Shown in pieces: positions 1 through 9,427 of a stretch of 64,000 nucleotides of DNA. The stretch's first letter is position 1. The number at the start of each line of letters is the position of its first letter. The translations under genes were made by a program, and so were the position numbers. Under the pieces are notes generated by a model. That model ran no database searches. It saw nothing but the letters and a program-made list of their open reading frames with translations, and had not been told where the DNA came from. Source of the DNA: Pseudoduganella flava (GTDB taxonomy: Bacteria; Pseudomonadota; Gammaproteobacteria; Burkholderiales; Burkholderiaceae_D); assembly GCF_007830495.1 (NCBI RefSeq), contig NZ_VLKW01000001.1, forward strand, positions 434,001 to 498,000. Direction: 5' to 3'.

Positions 1-3000
1 GCTCCCGTAACGCATTCATCGTGCTGATGCTGGTGCTGTTGTCGCTGGTGATCTGGTGGATGTATCACGAGTCCCGCTCGTCGACGATGCAGGCGCGCTA
101 CTTCACGGGCATCGTCAAGCAGCTCAATTACAAGGTCGAACCGGGCCCCAGCAAGGCGATCCGCTTTCCGCACGACAGCCCCTACGACGAGCGGCTCGGC
201 TATGCCAACATCCCCGACTACCTGGCCAAGCTGCGCGAGCGCGACTACGCCGTCGTGGCCCAGTCGCGCTTCTCGCCGAAGATGGTGCAGCTGGCCGACA
301 TGGGCGTGTTCACGACCTACCGCGAAAAGACCCGCACGGGCCTGACGATCTACGACTGCCGCGCGCAGCCGCTGTTCACGGCCAGCTATCCGGAACGGAT
401 CTACCCGGGCTTCGACCAGGCGCCGGCGGCGCTGGTGCACAGCCTGCTGTTCATCGAGAACCGCGAGCTGCTCGACAACACGTACCCGACGCGCAATCCG
501 GCCGTCGAATGGGACCGCCTGTCGAAGGCCATCCTGGAAAAATCGATGAGCGCCGTGGGCCTGGCCGGCCACCGCGCGGCCGGCGGCAGCACGCTGGCGA
601 CGCAGATCGAGAAGTACCGCCATTCGCCGGAAGGCCGCACCGGCTCGATGAAGGACAAGCTGCAGCAGATGGTGTCGGCCACGCTGCGCGCCTACCAGCA
701 GGGCGAGGACACGACGGCGGTGCGCCGCCAGATCGTCGTCGACTACCTGAACACGGTGCCGCTGTCGGCCAAGGTCGGCTACGGCGAAGTGAACGGCATC
801 GGCGACGGCATGTGGGTCTGGTATGGCCGCGACTTCAACGAAGTGAACGAGCTGCTGGGCGGGAAGATGGACAAGCCGGGCAGCCCGCTCGCGTTCAAGG
901 AAGCGCTGTCGCTGCTGATCGCGCAGCGCCGCCCCAGCTACTACCTGGCCGACGGCGCCGCGGACCTCGAGGACCTGGCGAACAGCCACCTGCGCCTGCT
1001 GGCGCAATCCGGCGTCATCACGCCGGCGCTGCGCGACGCGGCGCTGAAGGAAAAGCTGCATCCGGCACAGGGCAGCGGCGTGCAGGCCGCGCCACCGATG
1101 AGCTACGTGACGAAGAAGGCATCGAACGCCGTGCGCGTGCACCTGGCGAACCTGTTGGGCGACAACCGCATGTACAACCTGGACCGGCTGGACCTGTCCG
1201 TCGTCAGCACACTCGATGCCGATGCGCAGAAGGCCGTGACGACGATGCTGCGCGACCTGAAGGACGCGGGCACCGCGCAAGCGGCCGGCCTGACGGGCAA
1301 GGGCATGCTGGGTAACGGCGACCCGGCCAACGTCGTCTACAGCTTCACGTTGCTGGAGAAGGGCGACAAGGTCAACTACCTGCGCGTGCAGACGGATAAC
1401 TACGACCAGCCGCTGGACATCAACGAAGGCGCCAAGCTGGACCTGGGTTCGACGGCGAAGCTGCGCACGCTGGTGACGTACATGGACATCGTCGACCAGC
1501 TGTACAAGAAGTACGGCAAGATGAGCGCGGACGAACTGGGCAAGGTCACGTTCGATCCGAAGGACCGCCTGACCGCGTGGGGCATCGAATGGCTGTCGAT
1601 GACGCCGATGGACAAGCGCGACCTGCCGGCCATGCTGAACGCGGCGATGGAGCGCAAGTATTCCGGCAACCCCGGCGAAGGCTTCTTCACGGGCGGCGGC
1701 TTGCACTACTTCGGCAACTTCTCCAAGGAAGACGACAGCCGCATCCTGACCGTGCGCGAAGGCCTGCGCCACTCGACGAACCTGTTGTTCGTGCGCCTGA
1801 TGCGCGACGTGGTGAAGTACTACATGTTCCAGTCGCCCGGTTCCTCGGCGAGCCTGCTGGCCGATGCGGACGACCCGCGCCGTGCCCAGTACCTGGCGCG
1901 CTTCGCCGACAAGGAAGGCAAGGAATTCCTCGTGCGCTTCTACGCCAAGTACAAGGGCAGGAAGAAGTCCGAGCTGGACAAGATCCTCGTCGACAGCATC
2001 CGCCCGACGCCGCTGCGCCTGGCGAACATCCACCGCACGCTGTTCCCGAACGCGTCGATCGGCGAGTTCGCGATGTTCGTCAACGGGAACCTGACGGAAC
2101 AGAACGAAGTGCCGCAGGAGCGCCTCGAGAAGATGTACGAGCAGTACGCGATGGACAAGTGGAACCTGGCGGACCGCGGCTACCTGGCCAACGTGCACCC
2201 GCTGGAACTGTGGCTGGTGGCCTACCTGCGCCAGCACGAAGGCGCGTCGCTGACGGACGTCGTCAAGGCATCGGAGAAGGAACGCCAGGAAGTCTACCAG
2301 TGGCTGTTCAAGACGCACCGCAAGCATGCCCAGGACAAGCGCATCGCGGGCCTGCTGGAAATGGAAGCGTTCATGGAAATCCACCGCCAGTGGAAGAAGA
2401 TGGGCTATCCGTTCAACTCGCTGGTGCCGTCGTATGCGACGACCCTGGGCGCGTCGGCGGACCGGCCGGCCGCGCTGGCCGAGATGATGGGCATCATCGT
2501 CAACGGTGGCGTGCGCAAACCCACGCAGCGCGTCGAATCGCTGCACTTCGCCGCCGGCACGCCGTACGACACGAAGGTGGCGCGGGCGAAGGAAGTGGCG
2601 GCCGAGCGGGTGCTGGCACCGGAAGTGGCGCGCGCCGTGGCCGACGAGATCCGCGGCGTCGTCTCGGACGGTACCGCGAAGCGCGCCAAGGCCGCGTTCA
2701 CGGCGGCCGACGGCACCAACATCCCCGTGGGCGGCAAGACGGGTACCGGCGACCAGCGCTTCGACGTGTATGCGGCCGGCGGCCGGCTGATCGAATCGCG
2801 CTACGTGAACCGTTCCGCGACGTTCGTGTTCAATATCGGCGAGCGCTTCTTCGGCAGCATGACGGCCTATGTGCATGGGCCGGAATCGAAGAACTACGAC
2901 TTCACGAGCGCGCTGCCGGTGCAGCTGTTGACGGTGCTGGCACCGAGCCTGATGCCGCTGATCGAGCCGAACCAGCAGACGCTGCCGCCGGGATCGTCCG

Positions 3001-3053
3001 TCGCCGCGGCGGCCGCGGCGCTGGGCGCTCCCGTCAAGGCCTGCGGCGGCTGA
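1..3053 (+). CDS. Bifunctional penicillin-binding protein (transglycosylase/transpeptidase), 5' end cut by window
   Basis: Peptidoglycan synthase of the class A PBP type, anchored in the inner membrane and acting in the periplasm. The frame is open to the window edge, so the true start lies upstream; the first internal candidate is GTG at 21. The visible N-terminus is a membrane segment (FIVLMLVLLSLVIWW). A glycosyltransferase-51-like region follows, with IENREL and GGSTLATQ (about residue 189 counted from GTG 21). The transpeptidase region has the three classical motifs in order: STAK (about 477, nucleophile Ser), STN (about 585) and KTGTG (about 906). At over 1010 residues it is longer than typical PBP1A, with a large insert between the SxN and KTG motifs. 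It ends three bases before the stop of the opposing gene. Family call is firm; the exact subclass is uncertain. Confidence 0.88.
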   Translation, partial: SRNAFIVLMLVLLSLVIWWMYHESRSSTMQARYFTGIVKQLNYKVEPGPSKAIRFPHDSPYDERLGYANIPDYLAKLRERDYAVVAQSRFSPKMVQLADMGVFTTYREKTRTGLTIYDCRAQPLFTASYPERIYPGFDQAPAALVHSLLFIENRELLDNTYPTRNPAVEWDRLSKAILEKSMSAVGLAGHRAAGGSTLATQIEKYRHSPEGRTGSMKDKLQQMVSATLRAYQQGEDTTAVRRQIVVDYLNTVPLSAKVGYGEVNGIGDGMWVWYGRDFNEVNELLGGKMDKPGSPLAFKEALSLLIAQRRPSYYLADGAADLEDLANSHLRLLAQSGVITPALRDAALKEKLHPAQGSGVQAAPPMSYVTKKASNAVRVHLANLLGDNRMYNLDRLDLSVVSTLDADAQKAVTTMLRDLKDAGTAQAAGLTGKGMLGNGDPANVVYSFTLLEKGDKVNYLRVQTDNYDQPLDINEGAKLDLGSTAKLRTLVTYMDIVDQLYKKYGKMSADELGKVTFDPKDRLTAWGIEWLSMTPMDKRDLPAMLNAAMERKYSGNPGEGFFTGGGLHYFGNFSKEDDSRILTVREGLRHSTNLLFVRLMRDVVKYYMFQSPGSSASLLADADDPRRAQYLARFADKEGKEFLVRFYAKYKGRKKSELDKILVDSIRPTPLRLANIHRTLFPNASIGEFAMFVNGNLTEQNEVPQERLEKMYEQYAMDKWNLADRGYLANVHPLELWLVAYLRQHEGASLTDVVKASEKERQEVYQWLFKTHRKHAQDKRIAGLLEMEAFMEIHRQWKKMGYPFNSLVPSYATTLGASADRPAALAEMMGIIVNGGVRKPTQRVESLHFAAGTPYDTKVARAKEVAAERVLAPEVARAVADEIRGVVSDGTAKRAKAAFTAADGTNIPVGGKTGTGDQRFDVYAAGGRLIESRYVNRSATFVFNIGERFFGSMTAYVHGPESKNYDFTSALPVQLLTVLAPSLMPLIEPNQQTLPPGSSVAAAAAALGAPVKACGG

Positions 3054-3974
3054 TCACTCGGGGGCGCGGGCCGGCAGCGGCCGGCCCGGCGCGCCCAGCA
3101 GCCAGCGCTGCGCCACATAGTCCAGCGTCAGCTGGTGGCGCAGCAGCCCGCGCAGGCCGACGAGGCCCAGCAGCGGCTGCTCCAGCGCGAAATCCTTCCC
3201 TTCGCAATACGACACGATGCCCGGCGTGACCGGCACGTCGCCCATGCGTACGCTACCCGCATACGGCGTTTCGAAGCAGCGCAGCGGCGCCGCATCCATC
3301 GCATTGTTCGCGACGAAAGAGCGCACGTTGCCGCCGCCGTTGTCGTTTTCCCGCAGCGGCAGGCCGCCCGTCAGGTCGCGCCAGTGCGCGGCGCTGGTGG
3401 CGCCGATGCCGAAGCGCGCCGCCCCCGTATCGACCAGCATCCGGCCCGTGCGGCCATCGGCCAGCGTGACGGGCAGCAGCGGATGGCCGCCCGGGCCGTT
3501 CGAGCGGAAGTACAGCATCGGTTGCGCCTCAAGGATGTCGCGCAGCGCCGCGCCAGGCACGAAGGCGTAGCGGCCGGCCGCGAAGTCCAGCGCCAAGGTG
3601 CCGTGCTCGAAGAACGCATTGCCCACGGTGCCCGCCATGCATGGCGCGCTGGCCAGTGGCGCAAGGTTCGCGGCGTCCGCGCTGACCGTGTGGCGCACGT
3701 CGCCCACCGTGATCGTCACGCTCACCGGGGCCGGCGCGGTGCCGGCCGGTGCGTGCTGGTGCCACGCCACAACGTGCGGCGCGCCCGTATCGAGCTGCAG
3801 CCAGCAGCGCTTGCCGTCGATGTCGGCGCGCAGCAGCACGGCCAGGCGCTCGTCCGGCCCGAAGCGGCTGCTGGTGGCGTAGTCGAACTCGTGCCAGGTG
3901 GCGTTGGCGCCTTGCGCGCCGGCTGCGGTGGCGCAGGCAAGAAGCAGGAGCGGCAGCGAGGTGGTGAAACGCAT
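3054..3974 (-). CDS. Secreted retropepsin-like aspartic protease domain protein
   Basis: Predicted exported protein of 306 residues. The start at MRFTTS gives a clean signal peptide (hydrophobic LPLLLLACATAAGAQ), better than the longer start at 3995. Two DTGA motifs are visible, LQLDTGAPHV and MLVDTGAARF. These are the hallmark of retropepsin/pepsin-like aspartyl proteases, where each copy supplies one catalytic Asp; two copies in one chain would allow a single-chain active site. Substrate is unknown. The gene is convergent with the penicillin-binding protein (stop codons adjacent) and divergent from the TAXI protein, so it appears monocistronic. A non-catalytic aspartyl-protease-fold protein is the main alternative. 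Confidence 0.7.
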   Translation of the reverse strand: MRFTTSLPLLLLACATAAGAQGANATWHEFDYATSSRFGPDERLAVLLRADIDGKRCWLQLDTGAPHVVAWHQHAPAGTAPAPVSVTITVGDVRHTVSADAANLAPLASAPCMAGTVGNAFFEHGTLALDFAAGRYAFVPGAALRDILEAQPMLYFRSNGPGGHPLLPVTLADGRTGRMLVDTGAARFGIGATSAAHWRDLTGGLPLRENDNGGGNVRSFVANNAMDAAPLRCFETPYAGSVRMGDVPVTPGIVSYCEGKDFALEQPLLGLVGLRGLLRHQLTLDYVAQRWLLGAPGRPLPARAPE

Positions 3975-4054
3975 CGGGCATCGGGATCGTGGCAAGGGCG
4001 GCTATCATACCGTTCCTCTTGCGCCGGCGATGAAAAGTTGGCAAGGTGCCGGCT

Positions 4055-5464
4055 ATGAAACCTGTCCTCCGCTCCACGATGAACCGCCTGAAGAAGTTCA
4101 CCAGCTTTTCGCTGCGCGACCTGATCGCGTCCGCCGGCCCCACTATCCTGGCGATTGCCGGCGTGTGCCTGGCCGCCTACCTGATCGTCGACCCCGCGCC
4201 GCCGCGGCGCGTGGTGCTGGCGACGGGCCAGGACAACAGCGCCTACGACGTCTTCGGCCGCAAGTACCAGCAGCAGCTGGCGCGCGACCGCATCGCCGTC
4301 ACGTTGCAGGGCTCGCACGGCTCGCGGGAAAACCTGCGCCTGCTCGCGGATGGCAAGGTCGACATCGCGTTCGTGCAGAGCGGCTCGACGCAGCAAGCCG
4401 CGGCGGACCAGGCCGAGGTCGAACGGCGTGGTCTCGTGTCGCTCGGCAGCCTGTTCACGGAACCCGTGTGGCTGTTCCTGCGCGCCCGGCCGAAGGAAGC
4501 GCCGATCACGCAACTGACCCAGCTGCGCGGCATGAAGATCAATATCGGCGCGAAGGGCAGCGGCGCGCCGCGGCTGTTCCGGCAAGTGTTGGAGGCGAAC
4601 GGCGTGGCGCGCGAGGAGCTGCAGGTGAGTCAGCTCGATAACACGCCGGCCACGGTCGAACTGCTGGAAGGGCGCATCGACGGCCTCGTGTTCGCGGCCG
4701 CGCCGGACGACCAGCTGATCCAGATGTTGCTGCAGACACCGGGCATCTACCTGTTCGACTTCACGCAGGCAGAGGCCTACACCCGCCGGCTGCCGTTCCT
4801 GACGCACGTGACGCTCCCGCGCGGCATCGTCGACCTGGGCCGCGACCTGCCGGCGCACGACTACCACCTGATCGCGCCGACCGCCACGCTTGTCGCGCGC
4901 GACGACCTGCATCCCGCGCTGATCGAACTGTTCGTGCAGGCGGCCGCAAAGATCCATGGCGGCGCGGGATGGTTCCAGCAGCAGGGCCAGTTCCCGTCGG
5001 CGAAGTACACGGAGATTCCCGTGGCCGACGAAGCGGCCAAGTTCTACAAGGATGGCGCGCCATTCCTGCAGCGCTATATGAGCTTCTGGCTGGCCAATTT
5101 CCTCGACCGCATGTGGGTGCTGGTGCTGGCGCTGTCGGCGCTGATCCTGCCGCTGTCGAAGATCGTGCCGCCGCTGTACGTGTGGCGCGTGCGTTCGCGG
5201 ATCTATCGCTGGTATGGGCAGTTGCGGACGGTGGAGCAGGCGATCGAAAGCGCGGTGGAGGTGGCGGAAGGGGAGCGCGGCAACGTGTATGCGGCGCAGC
5301 TGGCGCGGCTGAACGACATCGAGGAGCGGGTCAATCACCTGTCGATTCCGCTGTCGTTCGCGGACGACCTGTATGGGCTGCGCAGCCACATCCATTTTGT
5401 CCGACAACGTATTGTTAGCTTGATGCGCAATTCGGCGCAAGAAAATGCGGAAAACCCGTATTAG
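4055..5464 (+). CDS. TAXI-family TRAP transporter solute-binding protein, membrane anchored
   Basis: Substrate-binding protein of the TAXI (TRAP-associated extracytoplasmic immunogenic) family. ATG 4055 is preceded by AAGG at a suitable distance; GTG 4046 is an in-frame alternative. A membrane segment near residues 25-45 (ILAIAGVCLAAYLIVDP) anchors the N-terminus. The binding domain starts at RRVVLATGQDNSAYDVFG and contains the typical 'KVDIAFVQSG' stretch. A second membrane segment lies near residue 355 (MWVLVLALSALILPL), followed by a cytoplasmic tail of about 90 residues. Classical TAXI proteins are soluble and work with a fused DctQM permease; none is present here, and two membrane anchors suggest a sensor or scaffold role instead of free ligand delivery (inference). 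Confidence 0.8.
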   Translation: MKPVLRSTMNRLKKFTSFSLRDLIASAGPTILAIAGVCLAAYLIVDPAPPRRVVLATGQDNSAYDVFGRKYQQQLARDRIAVTLQGSHGSRENLRLLADGKVDIAFVQSGSTQQAAADQAEVERRGLVSLGSLFTEPVWLFLRARPKEAPITQLTQLRGMKINIGAKGSGAPRLFRQVLEANGVAREELQVSQLDNTPATVELLEGRIDGLVFAAAPDDQLIQMLLQTPGIYLFDFTQAEAYTRRLPFLTHVTLPRGIVDLGRDLPAHDYHLIAPTATLVARDDLHPALIELFVQAAAKIHGGAGWFQQQGQFPSAKYTEIPVADEAAKFYKDGAPFLQRYMSFWLANFLDRMWVLVLALSALILPLSKIVPPLYVWRVRSRIYRWYGQLRTVEQAIESAVEVAEGERGNVYAAQLARLNDIEERVNHLSIPLSFADDLYGLRSHIHFVRQRIVSLMRNSAQENAENPY

Positions 5465-5611
5465 AACCGTTTGATTATTGCGACAACTTTGCCCTGGACC
5501 CAAGGTTTGGTTTGACATTCCGGCATCGTGGCGATGATGATGAGGCCGGGTTCCCCACTGCGGCGACCCGCTACGTAGCGAAGATCTCATCACCATTTCT
5601 AAGGAATCAGG

Positions 5612-8095
5612 ATGCATCGGAACACGTTACCCGCCAAGGCGCTGCTTGCCGCCGCCATCGCCTCGCTGTTCGCCGGCACCGCCGCCGCGCAAAGCACCTC
5701 CACCGAAGAGAACCAGGCCACCGTCGTCGTCACCGGCACCCGCGTGTCGAACCGCACGGTGCTCGACACGGCGTCGCCCGTCGACATCATCTCGGCCGAC
5801 ACGATCAAGAACACCGGCGTGCCGGAAATCACGCAAGCGCTGTCCGTGGCGCTGCCGTCGCTCAACTTCCCCCGCCCGGGCCTCGCGGACGGCACCGATA
5901 CCATCCGTCCCGCCACGTTGCGCGGCCTGGCGCCGGACCAGACGCTGGTGCTGGTCAATTCGAAGCGCCGCCACACGTCGTCGCTGGTGAACCTGAACGG
6001 CACGATCGGCCGCGGCTCCGCCGCCGTCGACATGAACACGATCCCGACCGGCATCGTGAAGAACATCGAGGTGCTGCGCGACGGCGCGTCCGCCCAGTAC
6101 GGTTCCGACGCGATCGCCGGCGTCGTCAACATCCGCCTACGCCAGGACCGCAAGGGCGGCGAGGCCACCGTCAGCTACGGCGAACGGATCACCGACTACA
6201 GCTTCAACCCGGTCACGCCGCCGGCCGGCGCGACGTGGGGCGCGCAGAACGAACGGTCGCGCCACGACGGCGAAACGAAGACGGCCAGCGTGTGGAAAGG
6301 CCTGCCGCTGGGTGAGACGGGCTACCTGACGATCGCCGGCGAATTCAAGAAGCAGGAACACACGGAGCGCAGCGGCTACGACACGCGCCAGCAATACCCG
6401 CTCGTGAACGGCCAGTTCGATCCGCGCGAAGCGACGATCAACCGCTTCAACGCGTGGTACGGCGAGCCGGAGCTGAAGCAGTCCACCGTGTTCGCCAACA
6501 TGGGCGGTGAACTGAGCGAGAAGGTGAAGTGGTACGGCTGGGCGAGCTACCAGAAGCGCGAAGCGCGCTCGGGCGGCTTCTTCCGCCGCGCGCTGCAGGA
6601 CAACAACACGATCCAGATCTATCCGGACGGCTTCCTGCCGATCATCGCGCCGGACGTGGACGACTTCTCGGCGGCCGGCGGCGTCACGTGGAACGCGGGC
6701 GGCTGGGACATGGACTCGTCGCTCAGCTACGGCAAGAACAAGATGGACTTCACGATCGAGAACACGCTGAACCGCTCGCTGGGCACAGCCAGCAAGACCG
6801 TGTTCGACGCGGGTGGCTTCTCGTACGACCAGCTGACGTACAACCTGTCCGGCGTGCGCCAGTTCGACGTCGGCCTGGCTTCCGCGCTGAACGTGGCGAT
6901 CGGCGCCGAGGCGCGCCGCGAAGGCTACAAGCTGGAGGCGGGCGAACCGGATTCGTGGCGCAATGGCGGCGTGCTGCTGCCGAGCGGCCTGCCGACGGCA
7001 TCGGGCTCGCAGGTGTTCCCGGGCTTCCGCCCGAGCGACGAATCGGATGCGCACCGCACCGCCTACAGCGTGTACGCCGACTTCGAAGCGAACGTGCTGC
7101 CGGCGCTGCTGGCATCGTTCGCGGTGCGCGGCGAGCACTACTCGGACTTCGGCAACAACTGGTCCGGCAAGCTGGCGGGCCGCTACGACTTCACGCCGAA
7201 CTTCGGCATCCGGGGCTCGGTGCAGAACGGCTTCCGCGCACCGTCGATGCAGCAGCAGTTCTTCACGTCGACGTCGACGAACTTCGTCAACGGCATCCCG
7301 TACGACATCACGACGTTCCAGCCGACGGCGCCGGCCGCGGTGGCACTGGGCGCGAAGCCGCTGGACGCCGAGAAGTCCACCAACTTCTCGCTGGGCGCCG
7401 TGGCGAAGCTGGGCAAGGGCAGCCTGACGGTCGACGGGTTCCACATCAAGATCCGCAACCGCATCGTGCTGTCCGAGAACCTGCTGGCGGCGAATGTGCG
7501 CGACTACCTGACGTCGCACGGCTTCCCGGGTGTGGGCGGCGGCCGCTTCTTCATCAACGGCGTCGATACGACGACGAAGGGCGTGGACGTGGTGTTCAAC
7601 TACCCGTGGACCCTGGGCGCGGCCGGCCGCTTCGACCTGACGGTGGCGGGCAACTACACGAATACGGAAGTGACGAAGGTACCCACGACGGCCGAGCTGG
7701 CGGCGCTGTCGCCGGCACCTGTGCTGTTCGACCGCGTCAACGTGCTGACGTTCGAGCAGGGCACGCCGAAGACGAAGTTCACGGCCAGCGGCACGTGGAG
7801 CATGGGCCCGTTCGGCGCCACGCTGCGCGCGACCCGCTACGGCAAGGTGCTGACGCCGGGCACGACGCCGGCGCTGGACCACACGATGTCGGCGCAGACA
7901 CTGGTGGACCTGGAAGGCCGCTACGCGATCACGAAGGCGCTGTCGCTGGCGATCGGCGCGGAAAACCTGTTCGACCAGTATCCGGACGCCTACCCGGCGG
8001 CCCTGAACACGACGGGCAACGCGCCGTTCACGAACTACTCGCCGTTCGGCCGCTCGGGCCGCTTCGTGTATGCGCGACTGACGTATGCGCTGTAG
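5612..8095 (+). CDS. TonB-dependent outer-membrane receptor (amidohydrolase-linked)
   Basis: Outer-membrane active transporter, 827 residues. It has a signal peptide (residues 1-26, ending GTAAAQ) and a TonB-box-like stretch ATVVVTGTRV. The plug domain runs to about residue 175, with LRGLAPDQTLVLVNSKRRH and VLRDGASAQYGSDAIAGVVN, and the rest is a beta-barrel. It ends in ARLTYAL rather than the usual terminal Phe. It is the only receptor in the window on the + strand and lacks the 'VEITGS' N-terminus of the other seven, so it belongs to a different subfamily. Its last 11 bases overlap the next gene, a lipoprotein amidohydrolase, suggesting joint uptake and hydrolysis of one ligand. The substrate cannot be read from sequence. 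Confidence 0.92.
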   Translation: MHRNTLPAKALLAAAIASLFAGTAAAQSTSTEENQATVVVTGTRVSNRTVLDTASPVDIISADTIKNTGVPEITQALSVALPSLNFPRPGLADGTDTIRPATLRGLAPDQTLVLVNSKRRHTSSLVNLNGTIGRGSAAVDMNTIPTGIVKNIEVLRDGASAQYGSDAIAGVVNIRLRQDRKGGEATVSYGERITDYSFNPVTPPAGATWGAQNERSRHDGETKTASVWKGLPLGETGYLTIAGEFKKQEHTERSGYDTRQQYPLVNGQFDPREATINRFNAWYGEPELKQSTVFANMGGELSEKVKWYGWASYQKREARSGGFFRRALQDNNTIQIYPDGFLPIIAPDVDDFSAAGGVTWNAGGWDMDSSLSYGKNKMDFTIENTLNRSLGTASKTVFDAGGFSYDQLTYNLSGVRQFDVGLASALNVAIGAEARREGYKLEAGEPDSWRNGGVLLPSGLPTASGSQVFPGFRPSDESDAHRTAYSVYADFEANVLPALLASFAVRGEHYSDFGNNWSGKLAGRYDFTPNFGIRGSVQNGFRAPSMQQQFFTSTSTNFVNGIPYDITTFQPTAPAAVALGAKPLDAEKSTNFSLGAVAKLGKGSLTVDGFHIKIRNRIVLSENLLAANVRDYLTSHGFPGVGGGRFFINGVDTTTKGVDVVFNYPWTLGAAGRFDLTVAGNYTNTEVTKVPTTAELAALSPAPVLFDRVNVLTFEQGTPKTKFTASGTWSMGPFGATLRATRYGKVLTPGTTPALDHTMSAQTLVDLEGRYAITKALSLAIGAENLFDQYPDAYPAALNTTGNAPFTNYSPFGRSGRFVYARLTYAL

Positions 8096-9416
8096 TATCG
8101 GCCGGAACGCTTCCGGCGCACAGGGGACAAGCCCCGGTGCGCCGGGATGGACCGCTGCCGCGCGGCTGCTGGCAGTCGCCGTGCTGGCTGGCGCGGCCGG
8201 CTGCGCGGCGACGCGGCCGGCCGATACCGGTGCCGGACCATGGCTCGTCACGGGTACCCGGCTGTACGTTGCGCCGGACCGGCCGCCGCTGACCGACGCC
8301 TGGCTGCTCGTCAAGGGTGGCAAGATCGATGCGGTCGGCACCGGCACGCCGCGCGCCGGCCACGCGGCAGGGCCGGCAGCCTGCAACGGCGGCGTCATCG
8401 TCGCGGGCTTCCAGAACAGCCACGTGCATTTCATGGACGATGCGTTTGCGAACGCGAAGATGCAGGCGCCGGCGGACCTGCAGCGGGCGCTGACGCGGAT
8501 GCTGACGCGCTACGGCTACACGAACGTGGTCGATACGGGTTCCGAGCTGGCCAATACGACGGCGTTGCGCCGTCGTATTGCCGACGGCACCGTCGCGGGC
8601 CCGGAGATCGTGACGGCGGGTTCGCCGCTCTATCCGGCCAACGGCATTCCGTTCTACCTGGCCCACCTTCCCGCGGATACGCTGGGTCAGCTGGCGCAGC
8701 CCGCCACGGCCGGCGAAGCCGTGGCCACGGTGCGCCAGCATTTCGCCGAGGGCGCCGGCGGGACCAAGCTGTTCGTCGCCTCGCCGGTTGGGGAGGGGCG
8801 GATACGGCGCATGGACCCGGCCATCGCGCGGGCGGCGGCGGAGGAAACGCATCGGCAGGGAGGCCTCGTCATGGTACACCCGACCGATCCGGAAGGCGTG
8901 CGCATCGCCGTGGCGGCCGGTGTCGACGTCGTTGTCCACACGACGATCGACCCGCCCGGGTCGACGTGGACCGGCGACCTGATCGCCGAGATGGTCGCGC
9001 GCAAGGTGGCCGTCGTGCCCACCCTGAAATTGTGGCGCTACGAGCTGGACAAGGACAAGGTACCAGCTGACGTGCAGGACCGCATCGCGGGTCCGGCGGA
9101 ACGGCAGGTCAAGGCTTTCCTCGACGCGGGCGGGCAGGTCCTGTTCGGCACCGACGTGGGGTACATGACGGACTACGATCCGACCGGGGAATACGTGCTG
9201 ATGGCGCACGCCGGAATGACGCCGATGCAGATCCTGTCATCGTTGACGACGGCGCCCGCGGCACGGTGGCGTCAGGAAGCCGTGCGCGGGCGCCTGGAGC
9301 CGGGGATGGCGGCGAACGTGGTGGTGCTGGCCGGCGACCCGGTGGACGATGTCAGGCGGTTCGCAGACGTCACATGCACTGTCGCCGGCGGGCGGGTGAT
9401 CTACCAGCGCGACTGA
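8085..9416 (+). CDS. Amidohydrolase-family lipoprotein
   Basis: Metal-dependent hydrolase of the amidohydrolase superfamily, 443 residues. A hydrophobic stretch ends in a lipobox (LAGAAGC, Cys40), so it should be lipid-anchored. The HxH metal-binding motif is NSHVHF (His113/His115), followed by further His/Asp candidates (VMVHPTD, VVVHTTID, LFGTDVGYM). The C-terminal LEPGMAANVVVLAGDP is typical of the composite domain of imidazolonepropionase or prolidase-like members. ATG 8085 lies inside the end of the receptor gene (11-base overlap), indicating translational coupling. Peptide, imide or lactone substrates are all possible. The 40-residue stretch before the lipobox Cys is long, so a later start remains possible, but none is better placed. 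Confidence 0.82.
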   Translation: MRCSIGRNASGAQGTSPGAPGWTAAARLLAVAVLAGAAGCAATRPADTGAGPWLVTGTRLYVAPDRPPLTDAWLLVKGGKIDAVGTGTPRAGHAAGPAACNGGVIVAGFQNSHVHFMDDAFANAKMQAPADLQRALTRMLTRYGYTNVVDTGSELANTTALRRRIADGTVAGPEIVTAGSPLYPANGIPFYLAHLPADTLGQLAQPATAGEAVATVRQHFAEGAGGTKLFVASPVGEGRIRRMDPAIARAAAEETHRQGGLVMVHPTDPEGVRIAVAAGVDVVVHTTIDPPGSTWTGDLIAEMVARKVAVVPTLKLWRYELDKDKVPADVQDRIAGPAERQVKAFLDAGGQVLFGTDVGYMTDYDPTGEYVLMAHAGMTPMQILSSLTTAPAARWRQEAVRGRLEPGMAANVVVLAGDPVDDVRRFADVTCTVAGGRVIYQRD

Positions 9417-9427
9417 GCGCGCCCGAA

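Noticed and set aside
3722..5617. A 631-codon minus-strand frame across the TAXI gene and retropepsin gene
   Set aside because: It overlaps two better supported genes and shows antisense-type composition.
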